Positions 1-8,329 of a stretch of DNA of 64,000 nucleotides are shown one piece after another. The position numbers and the translations under genes are program-made. The notes beneath the pieces are model-generated. The model worked only from the letters and a program-made list of their open reading frames with translations. It was not told where the DNA came from and made no database searches. Numbering within the stretch: the first letter of the stretch is position 1; each line of letters begins with the position of its first letter. The DNA comes from Ramlibacter henchirensis (GTDB lineage Bacteria; Pseudomonadota; Gammaproteobacteria; Burkholderiales; Burkholderiaceae_C): the NCBI RefSeq assembly GCF_004682015.1, contig NZ_SMLM01000004.1, positions 322,533 to 386,532 on the forward strand, written 5' to 3'.

Positions 1-884
1 AGCAGGGCCAGGCCCCAGCCGGCCATCTGCGCCAGCAGCAACTTGTCCAGCCGGGGCATGCGCGCGCGGGTCGCGAGGAAGCTGCGGGCGAACATCAGCC
101 CCAGCATGGCCGAGGTGGCCTGCCCGACCGGCACCGAGACGGCCGTCCAGGCCGGCCACTCCGGCCAGAGGAACTGCGCGCCCAGCCCGCTCATCGCCGC
201 CTGCGCCACGCCCATCGCCGCCGCGAAGGCCGCGTAGATCAGGTAGCCGATGTCGCGCACCGACAGGAACAGCAGCAGGTTGTAGACCAGCAGCCCGAGC
301 AGCAGGCCGAAGTACAGGCTGAGCGTGGCATAGCTGACCTGGTCCTGTTGCCACAGCGCGGCGGGCTGCCACAGGCGCATCGGCGCCGAGAGCGTGCCGT
401 CGGACTGCACCCGCAGGTACAGCGTGGTGCGAGCGCCGGGGATGAACGACACGGGGAAGACGTGGTTGCGGTGCGCCACCACGCGCGCACTGAAAGGCAG
501 GCCGTCGCCGCCGGCCTGCCGCGCGTAACCGAACGCGTGGGGCGCATAGACGTCCACGCGGTCCAGCGTCGCATAGCCCACTTCCAGCAGCCACTCGCGC
601 GGCAGGCCGTGCGGCACATCGAGCGTCACCTTCAGCCAGTAGGCCGAACGCGTGAGGCCGAAGTTCGGGCCCGGCCCGATCGGCGGCAGCGGCCCGAAGC
701 GCGCCTGTTGGGCGGGCAGCAGCACCTCGTCCAGCGTGAGTTCGCCGCGGGGGTCCTCCAGGTAATCCAGCGCGCGGGCGAGATTGAAGCTGGGCTCGTC
801 GGAGAGCCGGACCTCGCCTGCCTGCAGCGGGAGCGCGATGGCCAGGAGCCACAGCCACCACCAGCGCCGCAGCCCGGCGCGCAT
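1..884 (-). CDS. 7TMR-DISM sensor protein, N-terminal part (runs off window)
   Basis: The frame starts at ATG 884 and is open to base 1, so about 294 residues are visible and the C-terminus lies outside. Residues 1 to about 22 form a signal peptide with a Trp-rich core. A periplasmic region of about 150 residues fits the DISMED2 sensing domain that precedes a 7TM bundle. From about residue 185 hydrophobic helices begin (LLLGLLVYNLLLF), typical of 7TMR-DISM proteins. Such proteins usually end in a GGDEF, histidine kinase or similar output domain, which cannot be seen here. The start codon overlaps the stop codon of the upstream phosphatase gene by one base, which suggests co-translation. Confidence 0.8.
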   Translation of the reverse strand, partial: MRAGLRRWWWLWLLAIALPLQAGEVRLSDEPSFNLARALDYLEDPRGELTLDEVLLPAQQARFGPLPPIGPGPNFGLTRSAYWLKVTLDVPHGLPREWLLEVGYATLDRVDVYAPHAFGYARQAGGDGLPFSARVVAHRNHVFPVSFIPGARTTLYLRVQSDGTLSAPMRLWQPAALWQQDQVSYATLSLYFGLLLGLLVYNLLLFLSVRDIGYLIYAAFAAAMGVAQAAMSGLGAQFLWPEWPAWTAVSVPVGQATSAMLGLMFARSFLATRARMPRLDKLLLAQMAGWGLAL

Positions 885-2482
885 CAGGCCCGCTCCAGCC
901 GCGGGCGGCCGTCCTCGACGGTGAAGCGCGCCAGCGTGGCGATGCTGGCGCTGGATCGCCGGGCATCGTCCAGCACGCGCAGGGTGGTGGTGAGACGCTG
1001 CGGCGTGAACTCCGCGACGCCGTAGCCGCGCTGCCAGCCGTCGGCGAACACGAAATGCGGGTTCTCGGCCAGGCGGGCCGCGACCAGTTCCGGCCCTCCC
1101 GCCTGCGAGGTGATGCTGGTGCCGCAGAACTCCACGCCCAGCGTGTCGCTCTCGGGCCGCAGGTAGTCGGCCTTGACATGGCCGACCCAGTTCTCGTGGA
1201 CGTCGCCGCCGAGCATGACCGTGTTGCGAACGGCGTGGCGGCGCAACGACTCGGTCAGGCGCGTCCGCGCGGCGGAGTAGCCGTCCCAGCCGTCGTTCCA
1301 CACCAGCTCGCCTTCGCCCGGAAGGTTGTCGCGGCGGCCGAACAGCGTCTGCTGCCCCAGCACCGTCCAGCCGCCGCCGGCCTGGGACAGCATGCCGTCG
1401 AGCCACTGCTCCTGCGCGGTGCCCAGCAGCGTACGACGGGGATCGTTCCAGGCCGCGCACGTGGAGGGCGAGACCAGGCCGGAAGGACGCGGTGCGCGAG
1501 GCGTGCAGACCTGCGGGTCGCGGTACTGCCGCGCGTCCAGCAGCAGCAGGTCGGCCAGGCGGCCGAAGCGATAGCGCGAGTGCAGGCGCAATTCGGACGC
1601 GCCCGCGTGTTGCGTGAGCGCGCGCGCGAATTCCGATGCGCGCAGCGGCATGTGCTCGTAGTACGCCTGGTAGGCCGCGGCGCGCCGCGCGGCGAAATCG
1701 CCCGAGGCGTTCATGCCCCAGGGATAGGGATCGCCCTCCTTCGTGCCCGCGTAGTCGTTCTGCACCTCGTGGTCGTCCCAGGTGAGCAGCCACGGGCACT
1801 GCGCGTGCATGGCCTGCAGGTCCGGGTCGCTGCGATGGAGCGCGTAGCGCTCGCGGTAGTCCGACAGGGTATGCACCCAGCCGAGCGTCGGAAAGCTGCG
1901 GACCGCGGCGGTGGCGTTCGGGTACTCGTAGATGTAGTCGCCGAGGAACATCACGAGGTCCAGCTGCTCATCGCGCATGTGGCGCCAGGCCGCGTAGTAG
2001 CCGTGCTCCCAGCGCTGGCAGGAGGCGTACGACAGGCGCAGTCGCGAGGGCTGCGCGTCCGGCGCCGGCAAGGTGCGGGTACGCCCGACCGGGCTGGTGG
2101 CATCGCCGCTGTGGAAGCGGTAGAAATACCAGCGATCCGGTTCCAGTCCCCCGGCCTCGACGTGGACGCTGTGCGCCAGCTGCGGCAGCGCAAGCGTCTG
2201 GCCACGCTGGACGATGCGCGAGAAGCCGGGGTCGTGCGCGACTTCCCAGAGCACCGGCAGCGCGGACTGGCCGCCATCGGGCAAGGCGCCGCGTGCCGGC
2301 AGCAGCCGAGTCCACAGCACCACCGAGTCGGCGGCCGGCGAGCCACTGGCCACGCCCAGCGAGAACGGATCGGACTGCCAGCGCGCCGGACTGCCCGCGC
2401 AGCCCGGAAGCCCCAGCAGGCCCGCCGCGGCGGCAGCGGCCTTCAGGAGCCGGCGGCGGTGCGGATCACGGAGGGCGGACAT
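884..2482 (-). CDS. PhoD-like alkaline phosphatase / phosphodiesterase
   Basis: This 532-residue protein is a calcium/iron-type metallophosphoesterase of the PhoD family, which releases phosphate from phosphomono- or diesters in the periplasm. The N-terminus has a twin-arginine-like RRRLLK followed by a hydrophobic stretch, as expected for Tat export. Metal-binding motifs GDYIYEY, TWDDHE and GGDVHENW are all present in the expected order. I prefer ATG 2482, since it places the Tat motif at the N-terminus; an in-frame ATG at 2524 would add 14 residues with no signal character. The stop overlaps the start of the downstream 7TM sensor gene, so the two are probably one transcript. Confidence 0.9.
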   Translation of the reverse strand: MSALRDPHRRRLLKAAAAAAGLLGLPGCAGSPARWQSDPFSLGVASGSPAADSVVLWTRLLPARGALPDGGQSALPVLWEVAHDPGFSRIVQRGQTLALPQLAHSVHVEAGGLEPDRWYFYRFHSGDATSPVGRTRTLPAPDAQPSRLRLSYASCQRWEHGYYAAWRHMRDEQLDLVMFLGDYIYEYPNATAAVRSFPTLGWVHTLSDYRERYALHRSDPDLQAMHAQCPWLLTWDDHEVQNDYAGTKEGDPYPWGMNASGDFAARRAAAYQAYYEHMPLRASEFARALTQHAGASELRLHSRYRFGRLADLLLLDARQYRDPQVCTPRAPRPSGLVSPSTCAAWNDPRRTLLGTAQEQWLDGMLSQAGGGWTVLGQQTLFGRRDNLPGEGELVWNDGWDGYSAARTRLTESLRRHAVRNTVMLGGDVHENWVGHVKADYLRPESDTLGVEFCGTSITSQAGGPELVAARLAENPHFVFADGWQRGYGVAEFTPQRLTTTLRVLDDARRSSASIATLARFTVEDGRPRLERA

Positions 2483-2573
2483 GGCCGGGGCACTATAGCA
2501 ACTCATCCTTGGCCAGGAGGCCATGCGTTCGTCACGCGCGCGTGCCTACACTGGCCGCCAAGGGAGGACTGCC

Positions 2574-3428
2574 ATGATCGTGATCACCTGGAACATCCAG
2601 TGGGGCCGCGGCGTCGACGGCCGAGTGGACCTGCCGCGCATCGTGGACATCGTGAAGCGCTGGGCGCCCTTCGACGTGCTCTGCCTGCAGGAAGTCGCGG
2701 ACAACTACCCCGGCCTGCAAGGGCTGGCCGCCGGGGTGAACCAGTTCGCCGAACTCGGCCGGCTCCTGCCGGACTACCACCCGGCCGAGGGCGTCGCGGT
2801 CGAACGCTGGACGCCCGGCGTGGGCCGCCAGCGCTTCGGCAACATGATCCTCAGCCGAAACGCGCCGCTGCAGGTGCTGCGGCACCTGCTTCCCCGTCCG
2901 CCCGATGCGCTGAACCACAGCATGCCGCGAATGGTGCTGGAGGCGGTACTCGACACACCGAGCGGGCCGCTGCGGGTCATGACCACGCACCTCGAGTACT
3001 ACGCCGCGGTCCAGCGCGCCGCGCACATCGATGCGTTGCGGCACCTGCAGGAGGAAGCGGCCGTCCATGCCTCTCCCGCGGCCGGCAAGGAGGGCAATCC
3101 TTTCGAGCCGCGGCCGCGCGGCCCGCGCGCCATCCTCACCGGCGACTTCAACTGCGATGCCTCCGGTCCGGAGATCGCGAAGCTGCAGGCGCCCCTGGCC
3201 GGCGCGCCGCGCTGGGTGGATGCCTGGACCTGCGCCCATCCCGGCCAGCCTCACGCCAAGACCGTGGGCCTGTACGACCACGAACAGTGGCAACACAAGG
3301 CTTCGAGCTTCGACTTCTGCTTCGTCACAGAGGACCTCGCGCCGCGCGTTCGGCGGCTGGAGGTCGACCTGCAGACGCAGGCCTCGGACCATCAGCCGGT
3401 GCTGCTGGAGGTCGACCTCACCCGGTAG
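2574..3428 (+). CDS. Endonuclease/exonuclease/phosphatase (EEP) family hydrolase
   Basis: This is a 284-residue metal-dependent hydrolase of the EEP (DNase I-like) fold. The fold's landmark motifs are present in order: WNIQWG near the start, LQEV (metal-binding Glu), GDFNC (catalytic Asp and Asn) and a C-terminal SDHQPVLLEV (catalytic Asp-His). There is no signal peptide, so it is probably cytoplasmic. The substrate could be nucleic acid, a phospholipid head group or a phosphoinositide-like compound; the sequence does not decide. ATG 2574 is preferred because AGGGAGG lies about eight bases upstream. The 3' end overlaps the convergent MFS gene by 37 bases. Confidence 0.85.
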   Translation: MIVITWNIQWGRGVDGRVDLPRIVDIVKRWAPFDVLCLQEVADNYPGLQGLAAGVNQFAELGRLLPDYHPAEGVAVERWTPGVGRQRFGNMILSRNAPLQVLRHLLPRPPDALNHSMPRMVLEAVLDTPSGPLRVMTTHLEYYAAVQRAAHIDALRHLQEEAAVHASPAAGKEGNPFEPRPRGPRAILTGDFNCDASGPEIAKLQAPLAGAPRWVDAWTCAHPGQPHAKTVGLYDHEQWQHKASSFDFCFVTEDLAPRVRRLEVDLQTQASDHQPVLLEVDLTR

Positions 3429-4654
3429 AGCAGGTACAGCACGATGCCCAGGTTCAGCGCGTTCCATGCGATGCCGTTGATGAACGCCGCGCGGTAGGAC
3501 CCGGTCAGGTCGAACACGGCCCCGGACATCCAGCCGCCCAGCGCCATCCCGAACAGCGTCGCCATGAGCACGGTGCCCACCCGGGCACCGGCCTCGGCGG
3601 GCGCGAAGTGCTCGCGCACGATGAGCGCGTAGGCCGGCACGATGCCGCCCTGGAACAGCCCGAACATCGCCGACACCAGGTACAGCGACACCAGCCCCTC
3701 GGACGGCAGGAACATCAGCAGCGCGACGCCCTGCAGGATGGACCCGAGCAGCAGCGTGCGCAGCCCGCCGATGCGGTCGGAGATCCAGCCCGACACCAGC
3801 CGGCTCACGACGCCCATGCCCAGCATGAGGGCCAGCATCTCGGCGCCGCGCACAGCGCCGAAACCCAGGTCGGAGCAGTAGGCCACGATGTGCACCTGCG
3901 GCATCGACATCGCCACGCAGCAGGCCACGCCGGCGACGCACAGCAGCGTCTGCGCCACCGCGGGGCTCAGGCCCATCGGCCGGCGCGTGTCGCGCGTTCC
4001 CGCGACGGCCACGCCCGCAGCGGGCGTCGCCGCGGCCACCGGCGGACGCGGCCGCAGGAGCCAGGCCAGCGGCAGGATCGTCGCCAGGCAGAACACGCCC
4101 ATGCCGATGTAGGTCTGGCGCCAGCCGACACCCTCGATGAAGTGCTGCATGACCGGTGGCCAGAGCGCGCCGGCCATGTAGTTCCCGCTCATGCAGATGG
4201 CCAACGCGGTGCCGCGCCGGCGGTCGAACCACTGCGACGTATCGGAAACCAGCGGCGCAAAGGTCGCGGAGGTGCCCAGCAGCCCGATCAGCAAGCCCTG
4301 CGCGAGGCAGAACGTCCACAAGGCAGGCGCCAGGCCCGCCGCGATGTAACCGGCCCCGAGCGCGGCGCCGCCGATGGCCACCGGCACGATCACGCCGAAG
4401 CGGTCGGCCAGGCGTCCCATCAGGATGCCGCCCAGGCCGAAGCCGATCATGGTCGCCGTGTAAGGCAGCGACGCCGCGCCGCGGTCGATGCCGAATTCCG
4501 CCTGGATGGCCGGCAGCACCACCGACACCGAATACATGCCCGAGCTGCCGATCGTCATCAGCAGCAGCGACACGGCCAGGCGCAGCCAGGCGTAAGGCGA
4601 TTCGACGGCGTGGGAGGCGGCCCGGGGGCCGGCGAGGGTGGCGGTGCGCGACAT
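3392..4654 (-). CDS. Major facilitator superfamily transporter
   Basis: This 420-residue protein has about 12 hydrophobic segments and the MFS loop 2-3 signature GRLADRFG, with a related SDRIGG motif in the second half. It belongs to the oxalate/monocarboxylate-like MFS group by general appearance; the substrate is not identifiable. The start at 4654 is followed by a hydrophilic lead of about 25 residues before the first membrane helix. It is divergent from a LivK-type binding protein gene, with an inverted repeat in between (4677-4727). The 3' end overlaps the EEP gene tail to tail. Confidence 0.88.
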   Translation of the reverse strand: MSRTATLAGPRAASHAVESPYAWLRLAVSLLLMTIGSSGMYSVSVVLPAIQAEFGIDRGAASLPYTATMIGFGLGGILMGRLADRFGVIVPVAIGGAALGAGYIAAGLAPALWTFCLAQGLLIGLLGTSATFAPLVSDTSQWFDRRRGTALAICMSGNYMAGALWPPVMQHFIEGVGWRQTYIGMGVFCLATILPLAWLLRPRPPVAAATPAAGVAVAGTRDTRRPMGLSPAVAQTLLCVAGVACCVAMSMPQVHIVAYCSDLGFGAVRGAEMLALMLGMGVVSRLVSGWISDRIGGLRTLLLGSILQGVALLMFLPSEGLVSLYLVSAMFGLFQGGIVPAYALIVREHFAPAEAGARVGTVLMATLFGMALGGWMSGAVFDLTGSYRAAFINGIAWNALNLGIVLYLLYRVRSTSSSTG

Positions 4655-4676
4655 GGCGCCAGATTGGACACGCTTG

Positions 4677-4727
4677 CGACCAATTCCGCAGCGTTTTTGC
4701 GACCTAGGCGCTTTCCTCAATTGGTCG
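4677..4727. promoter_or_regulatory. Candidate operator: 9-bp inverted repeat in divergent promoter region
   Basis: CGACCAATT (4677-4685) and AATTGGTCG (4719-4727) are perfect inverted copies separated by 33 bases. The left arm also overlaps TTGCGACC (4674-4681), which recurs directly at 4697-4704, 23 bases on. The element sits between the divergent MFS and binding-protein genes, so a regulator could control both. No regulator gene is adjacent. Function is inferred from position and symmetry only. Confidence 0.5.
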
Positions 4728-4777
4728 ATGGCCGGGCTTTCGCTATCGTTGAGCTTTCCCAGCGAAGGAATACAGCG

Positions 4778-5893
4778 ATGAGAAGCTTGCGCATCCTGGC
4801 CACGGCAATCGCCCTCGCCACCCCCCTCGCCCACGCGGCCCAGGTCGTCGTCGGCCAGGTCGGGCCCATGTCCGGCATGGAGGCCAACCAGGGCCGCGCC
4901 TATGGGGCCGGCATGCAGCTGGTCTTCGACAGCGTCAACAAGGCAGGCGGCGTCAACGGCCACACCTTCAGCCTGGTGCGCAAGGACGACGGCGGCCGCC
5001 CCGAGGACACCCTCAGCGCCACCCGCCAGCTGCTGGCCGAGAACAAGCCCCTGGTGCTGGCCGGCTATTTCGGCAACCGCAACGTCGGCGACCTCGTGCA
5101 GTCGGGGCTGCTGGAGAAGGACCGCATCCCGCTGGTCGGCTACCGGACGTCGGAATTGCGGTACGACAACCCCTGGCTTTTCAACGTCCGCGCCGGCCTG
5201 CGCGACGAGTTGAACAAGCTCACCGAGCACCTGGCCACCATCGGCATCACGCAGCTCGCGCTGTTCTACGAGGACGGCCCCGGGGCCCCGGCGCTGATCG
5301 CCGCCGCCGAGGCGGCCGCAGCCAAGGCCAAGGCCACGATCATCGGCAAGGCCGGCTACGCCGCCGGCACTGCCGCCGCGACGCCCGCGGTCGACGCGTT
5401 CCTGAAGCACAAGCCGCAGGCCATCCTGATGGTTTCCAGCGGTGCGGCCGCCGCCGGCTTCATCGAGCAATACCGGGCCGCAGGCGGCACGGCGCAGCTG
5501 TTCGCGCACTCGGGTGCCGACATCGAGCAGCTCTCCAAGCGCCTGTCCGAGGAGCAGATGCAGGGCGTGGCCATCGCGCAGGTCACGCCCAGCCCGTACA
5601 AGATCTCCAGCCGCCTGGCCAAGGAGTTCGCCGACCTCACCGCCAGGACGCCCAACCTCGAGGTGCCCGTCAGCTACGCGATGATGGAAGGCTTCATCAC
5701 CGGGAAGGTGATCGTGGAGGCGGTGCGCAGGCAGGGCGCGCGCCCGACACGCGAAGGCATCGTCGGCGCCCTGGAGTCGATGGACCGGCTTGATCTCGGC
5801 GGCTACATGATCGGCTTCAAGCCCGGAGTGCGCACGGGATCGCGGTTCGTGGAGCTGTCGATCATCAGCGGGTCGGGGAAGATCAGGCAGTAA
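4778..5893 (+). CDS. ABC transporter substrate-binding protein, LivK/type-1 fold
   Basis: This 371-residue exported protein resembles branched-chain amino acid type (Peripla_BP_6) receptors. Residues 1-20 form a signal peptide ending in AHA. The mature protein opens with VVVGQVGPMSG, the usual first strand and ligand-loop of this family. The ligand may be an amino acid, an amide or an aromatic acid; nothing decides it. No permease or ATPase genes are next to it, so it is an orphan receptor. ATG 4778 follows an AGCGAAGGAA ribosome-binding site. It diverges from the MFS gene at 4654. Confidence 0.88.
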   Translation: MRSLRILATAIALATPLAHAAQVVVGQVGPMSGMEANQGRAYGAGMQLVFDSVNKAGGVNGHTFSLVRKDDGGRPEDTLSATRQLLAENKPLVLAGYFGNRNVGDLVQSGLLEKDRIPLVGYRTSELRYDNPWLFNVRAGLRDELNKLTEHLATIGITQLALFYEDGPGAPALIAAAEAAAAKAKATIIGKAGYAAGTAAATPAVDAFLKHKPQAILMVSSGAAAAGFIEQYRAAGGTAQLFAHSGADIEQLSKRLSEEQMQGVAIAQVTPSPYKISSRLAKEFADLTARTPNLEVPVSYAMMEGFITGKVIVEAVRRQGARPTREGIVGALESMDRLDLGGYMIGFKPGVRTGSRFVELSIISGSGKIRQ

Positions 5894-6037
5894 GCCGTCA
5901 TTCCGGCGCGCGTACCTCGGCCTTGAACCGCGCGCGACCGCCCCGTCAGACACAGCCGACACCGCACCGTCTCAAGCACCGACCAAACGCACGCGCTAGC
6001 CGCCGCAAGATGGACCGCAACCATCCGCGCGCCGGCC

Positions 6038-6667
6038 ATGCAGCAACAAACCGCCCCCCGACACTTCTCCATGCTGCGAGGCTTCCACCTCGCGGACTTC
6101 TTCACCCTGGGGAACGCGGCCTGCGGGGTCGGCGCGGTGTTCCTGGCGATGCTGTACCTGTCCAGCGGCGACACGACGCATTTCCTGCTCTCGGCAGCGC
6201 TGGCACCGGCCGCCTTCGCGTTCGACGTGCTCGACGGCCGGATCGCCCGGGCGCGGCACCAGCACTCGGCGCTCGGCCGGGAACTGGACTCGCTGTCCGA
6301 CGTCATCTCCTTCGGCGTCGCGCCCGCGGCGCTGGGCTTCGCCGCGGGGCTGGAAGGCGGTTGGGACGCGGCTGCGCTGATCTATTTCGTGTGCTGCGGC
6401 GTGAGCCGGCTTGCGCGCTTCAACGTCACGGCCGAGTCGCTCGCGGGCAATACGGGCAAGGTCAGCTACTTCGAAGGCACGCCGATTCCGACCAGCGTGG
6501 TCCTTACCGCCGTGCTGGCCTTCGCCGCGTGGCAGGACCGCATCGGTGACGCCCTCTACGGCGGCGTGCTGGAGCTCGGACCGTGGGACCTGCATCCCCT
6601 GTCGCTGCTGTTCGTGCTGTCGGGCAGCCTGATGATCAGCAAGACGCTGCGGATCCCGAAGTTCTGA
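6038..6667 (+). CDS. pssA: CDP-diacylglycerol--serine O-phosphatidyltransferase
   Basis: This 209-residue integral membrane enzyme makes phosphatidylserine, the precursor of phosphatidylethanolamine. The complete CDP-alcohol phosphotransferase motif is visible: D63, D66-G67, A70-R71, G80, D84 and D88. These aspartates bind the metal ions and CDP. The N-terminal LRGFHLADFFTLGNAACG matches the type II (Bacillus/proteobacterial) Pss family rather than the phospholipase D-like E. coli enzyme. Several hydrophobic helices follow. It is followed by three minus-strand genes and appears to be monocistronic. Confidence 0.88.
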   Translation: MQQQTAPRHFSMLRGFHLADFFTLGNAACGVGAVFLAMLYLSSGDTTHFLLSAALAPAAFAFDVLDGRIARARHQHSALGRELDSLSDVISFGVAPAALGFAAGLEGGWDAAALIYFVCCGVSRLARFNVTAESLAGNTGKVSYFEGTPIPTSVVLTAVLAFAAWQDRIGDALYGGVLELGPWDLHPLSLLFVLSGSLMISKTLRIPKF

Positions 6668-6670
6668 GCG

Positions 6671-6925
6671 TCAGGACCGCTTGCGGTTCTTCTGCAGGAT
6701 GGCCACCACGATGAGGCCGTAGGCCACGATGCGGACCAGGTAGAAGACCGGCTCGAACTCGCTGCCGAAAAGGACGGTCAGTGCCACCCGGTTGGCCGCC
6801 TCGATCCAGAACGAAAGCGCGAAGAACAGGAAGAAGGTGTCGCGAGAGCTTCGCCAGAACCGGAAGAAAAAGAGCCCCGCGACGAGCGACGCGACGGCGA
6901 TGGCGCCCATGAGCATTTCGTCCAT
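6671..6925 (-). CDS. DUF5985 family small membrane protein (second copy)
   Basis: This 84-residue protein has three hydrophobic helices, with FFFRFWRSSRDTFFLFF in the middle, and a basic C-terminus (KNRKRS). It fits the DUF5985 family, whose role is unknown. It is the last gene of a three-gene operon starting at 7568. Its ribosome-binding site GAGGAA is embedded in the Glu-rich 3' end of the preceding gene, three bases downstream of whose stop it would start. It is a paralogue of the gene at 6929-7189. Confidence 0.75.
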   Translation of the reverse strand: MDEMLMGAIAVASLVAGLFFFRFWRSSRDTFFLFFALSFWIEAANRVALTVLFGSEFEPVFYLVRIVAYGLIVVAILQKNRKRS

Positions 6926-6928
6926 TCG

Positions 6929-7189
6929 CTATTCCTCTTCCCAGACCAGGCCGAACACCAGCAGCAGCACCGCCGCGAGCGCCACCGCCAGCCGCCAGGT
7001 GCCCAGGTCCACCTCGGTGGGGAACACCACCTTGTCCAGCACCAGCAACGTGTTGTTGACCGTCATGCCCGCGAAGCACATCGAGCTCCAGAACAGCAGC
7101 CGGGCACCGCTGCCGCGCCACGCGCGGAAGAGCAGCACGAAGCAGCTGAGGCTGGTGAGGGCGCACAGGAAGTACACGACCTCGGCCAT
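6929..7189 (-). CDS. DUF5985 family small membrane protein (first copy)
   Basis: This 86-residue protein has three hydrophobic helices and a central FRAWRGSGARLLFWSSMCF stretch that parallels the FWRSSRDTFFLFF of the next gene, so the two are tandem paralogues of DUF5985. Function is unknown. It starts one base after the stop of the regulator-like gene at 7191-7568 and ends with EEE, whose codons supply the ribosome-binding site of the downstream gene. This packing suggests strict co-translation and perhaps a heteromeric membrane complex. Confidence 0.75.
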   Translation of the reverse strand: MAEVVYFLCALTSLSCFVLLFRAWRGSGARLLFWSSMCFAGMTVNNTLLVLDKVVFPTEVDLGTWRLAVALAAVLLLVFGLVWEEE

Positions 7190-7190
7190 G

Positions 7191-7568
7191 TCAGGAATCC
7201 TTTCTGATTCGGAACGCGTCCGCGAACTGCTGCGCCTTCTTGTCGACGCGCGAATGGATGAGGTCGCTCACGCCCACGAGATCGACCGCGTAATGGGCGG
7301 CCAGCTGGTCCAGGATCGCCGCGAGCTCTTCCGTGCCCGGCGCATAGCGGCAACCGTGAGGCTCGGCCTGCGCGATGCCGGCGCTGTTCAACTCGGCCAG
7401 CAGCTCCGACGCCCGTTGCTCCGGCAGGTACAGGCGGCGCGCGGCGTCGGCCGCGGACCAGATGCGCTGCGGCTGCGCACGCAGCAGCAGCACCGCCTCG
7501 AGGTACGGCACGGAAGGGATGCTGGTGAGGATGAACCGGCGCAGGTCCTGGGGCAGGTCAGGCCGCAT
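7191..7568 (-). CDS. Hypothetical winged-helix-like protein, first gene of the DUF5985 operon
   Basis: This 125-residue soluble protein is not one I can name. Residues about 25-65 (YLEAVLLLRAQPQRIWS, then AADAARRLYLPEQRASELLAELNSAGI) look like a small winged-helix fold: a short strand, three helices and a wing, as in PadR/MarR-like modules. I infer DNA binding from this, but it could equally be a protein-protein module. ATG 7568 is preferred over an in-frame upstream ATG at 7637, whose extra residues carry no family character. The two DUF5985 genes directly follow, so it probably acts with them. Confidence 0.6.
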   Translation of the reverse strand: MRPDLPQDLRRFILTSIPSVPYLEAVLLLRAQPQRIWSAADAARRLYLPEQRASELLAELNSAGIAQAEPHGCRYAPGTEELAAILDQLAAHYAVDLVGVSDLIHSRVDKKAQQFADAFRIRKDS

Positions 7569-7659
7569 CAGGGTTCTGGACGAACACAGGCATGAAGCAT
7601 CGAACTCTACCAACGTCAGCTCAGCTTGTGGACCCATCCGTGGCGCTCGTGGAACATTG

Positions 7660-8193
7660 ATGGGCGCTTCTACCGCGTCCGCTGCCCGCCTCTTCCTGGC
7701 CCTGTGGCCGCCGCCACGCGTTCGCCAGGCGCTGCACGCGATCCAGACACAGTGGCTCTGGCCCGAAGGCGCGGCGCTGGTCGATCCGGCGCGACTTCAC
7801 GTCACGCTGCACTTCCTCGGCCAGGTGCCGCTCGCGCGCATCGACGAGTTCACCAGAGGGTTGGCCGTGCCTTGCGAGCCACACGTGCTCGACCTCGCGC
7901 AGGCGCGCAACACCCGCTGGCCGGGCGGCCTCGCGGTGCTGGAGTTCGATGCCACGCCCGAGCTTGCGCGGTTGCATGCGGCGCTCGCGCAGGCGTTGCG
8001 TTCGCTCGACTGCCCGGTGGAAGCGCGCGCCTATCGTCCGCACGTGACGTTCGCGCGGCGCGCTTTCGGCGCGCGGCCGCCTGCCGATGCGCCCGCGACA
8101 CTGCCGTCATGGCGCATCGACGACGGCTATGTGCTCGTTCGCAGCGTGCCGGGGCGCGGCTACGAGGTCCTTCATGCGTATCGGCCCGCCTGA
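7660..8193 (+). CDS. thpR: RNA 2',3'-cyclic phosphodiesterase (LigT/ThpR family)
   Basis: This 177-residue protein belongs to the 2H phosphoesterase superfamily and hydrolyses 2',3'-cyclic phosphate ends of RNA. Two catalytic HxT motifs are visible: HVTLHFLG in the first half and HVTFAR in the second. The length matches ThpR (about 175-180 residues). It starts at ATG 7660 with only a weak ribosome-binding site, and it is divergent from the regulator-like gene at 7568. Confidence 0.88.
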   Translation: MGASTASAARLFLALWPPPRVRQALHAIQTQWLWPEGAALVDPARLHVTLHFLGQVPLARIDEFTRGLAVPCEPHVLDLAQARNTRWPGGLAVLEFDATPELARLHAALAQALRSLDCPVEARAYRPHVTFARRAFGARPPADAPATLPSWRIDDGYVLVRSVPGRGYEVLHAYRPA

Positions 8194-8329
8194 CTGCTGG
8201 CTCGGCAGTTCCGCGCAGGTCGTGGCTCGTTCGGACTATGTTCGGCCCCGCTGCGACCGCCGATATGGGAAAAAGGCGCATGACACAGGCGCCGGCAGGA
8301 ACGATGGCGCCTACACAACTTCCATATCG

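Noticed and set aside
1055..4777. A long open frame on the plus strand antisense to the phosphatase and MFS genes
   Set aside because: Its translation is Arg/Ala/Gly-rich without domains, as expected of a GC-driven shadow of real genes on the other strand. Only the part from 4778 onward, the binding protein, is real.
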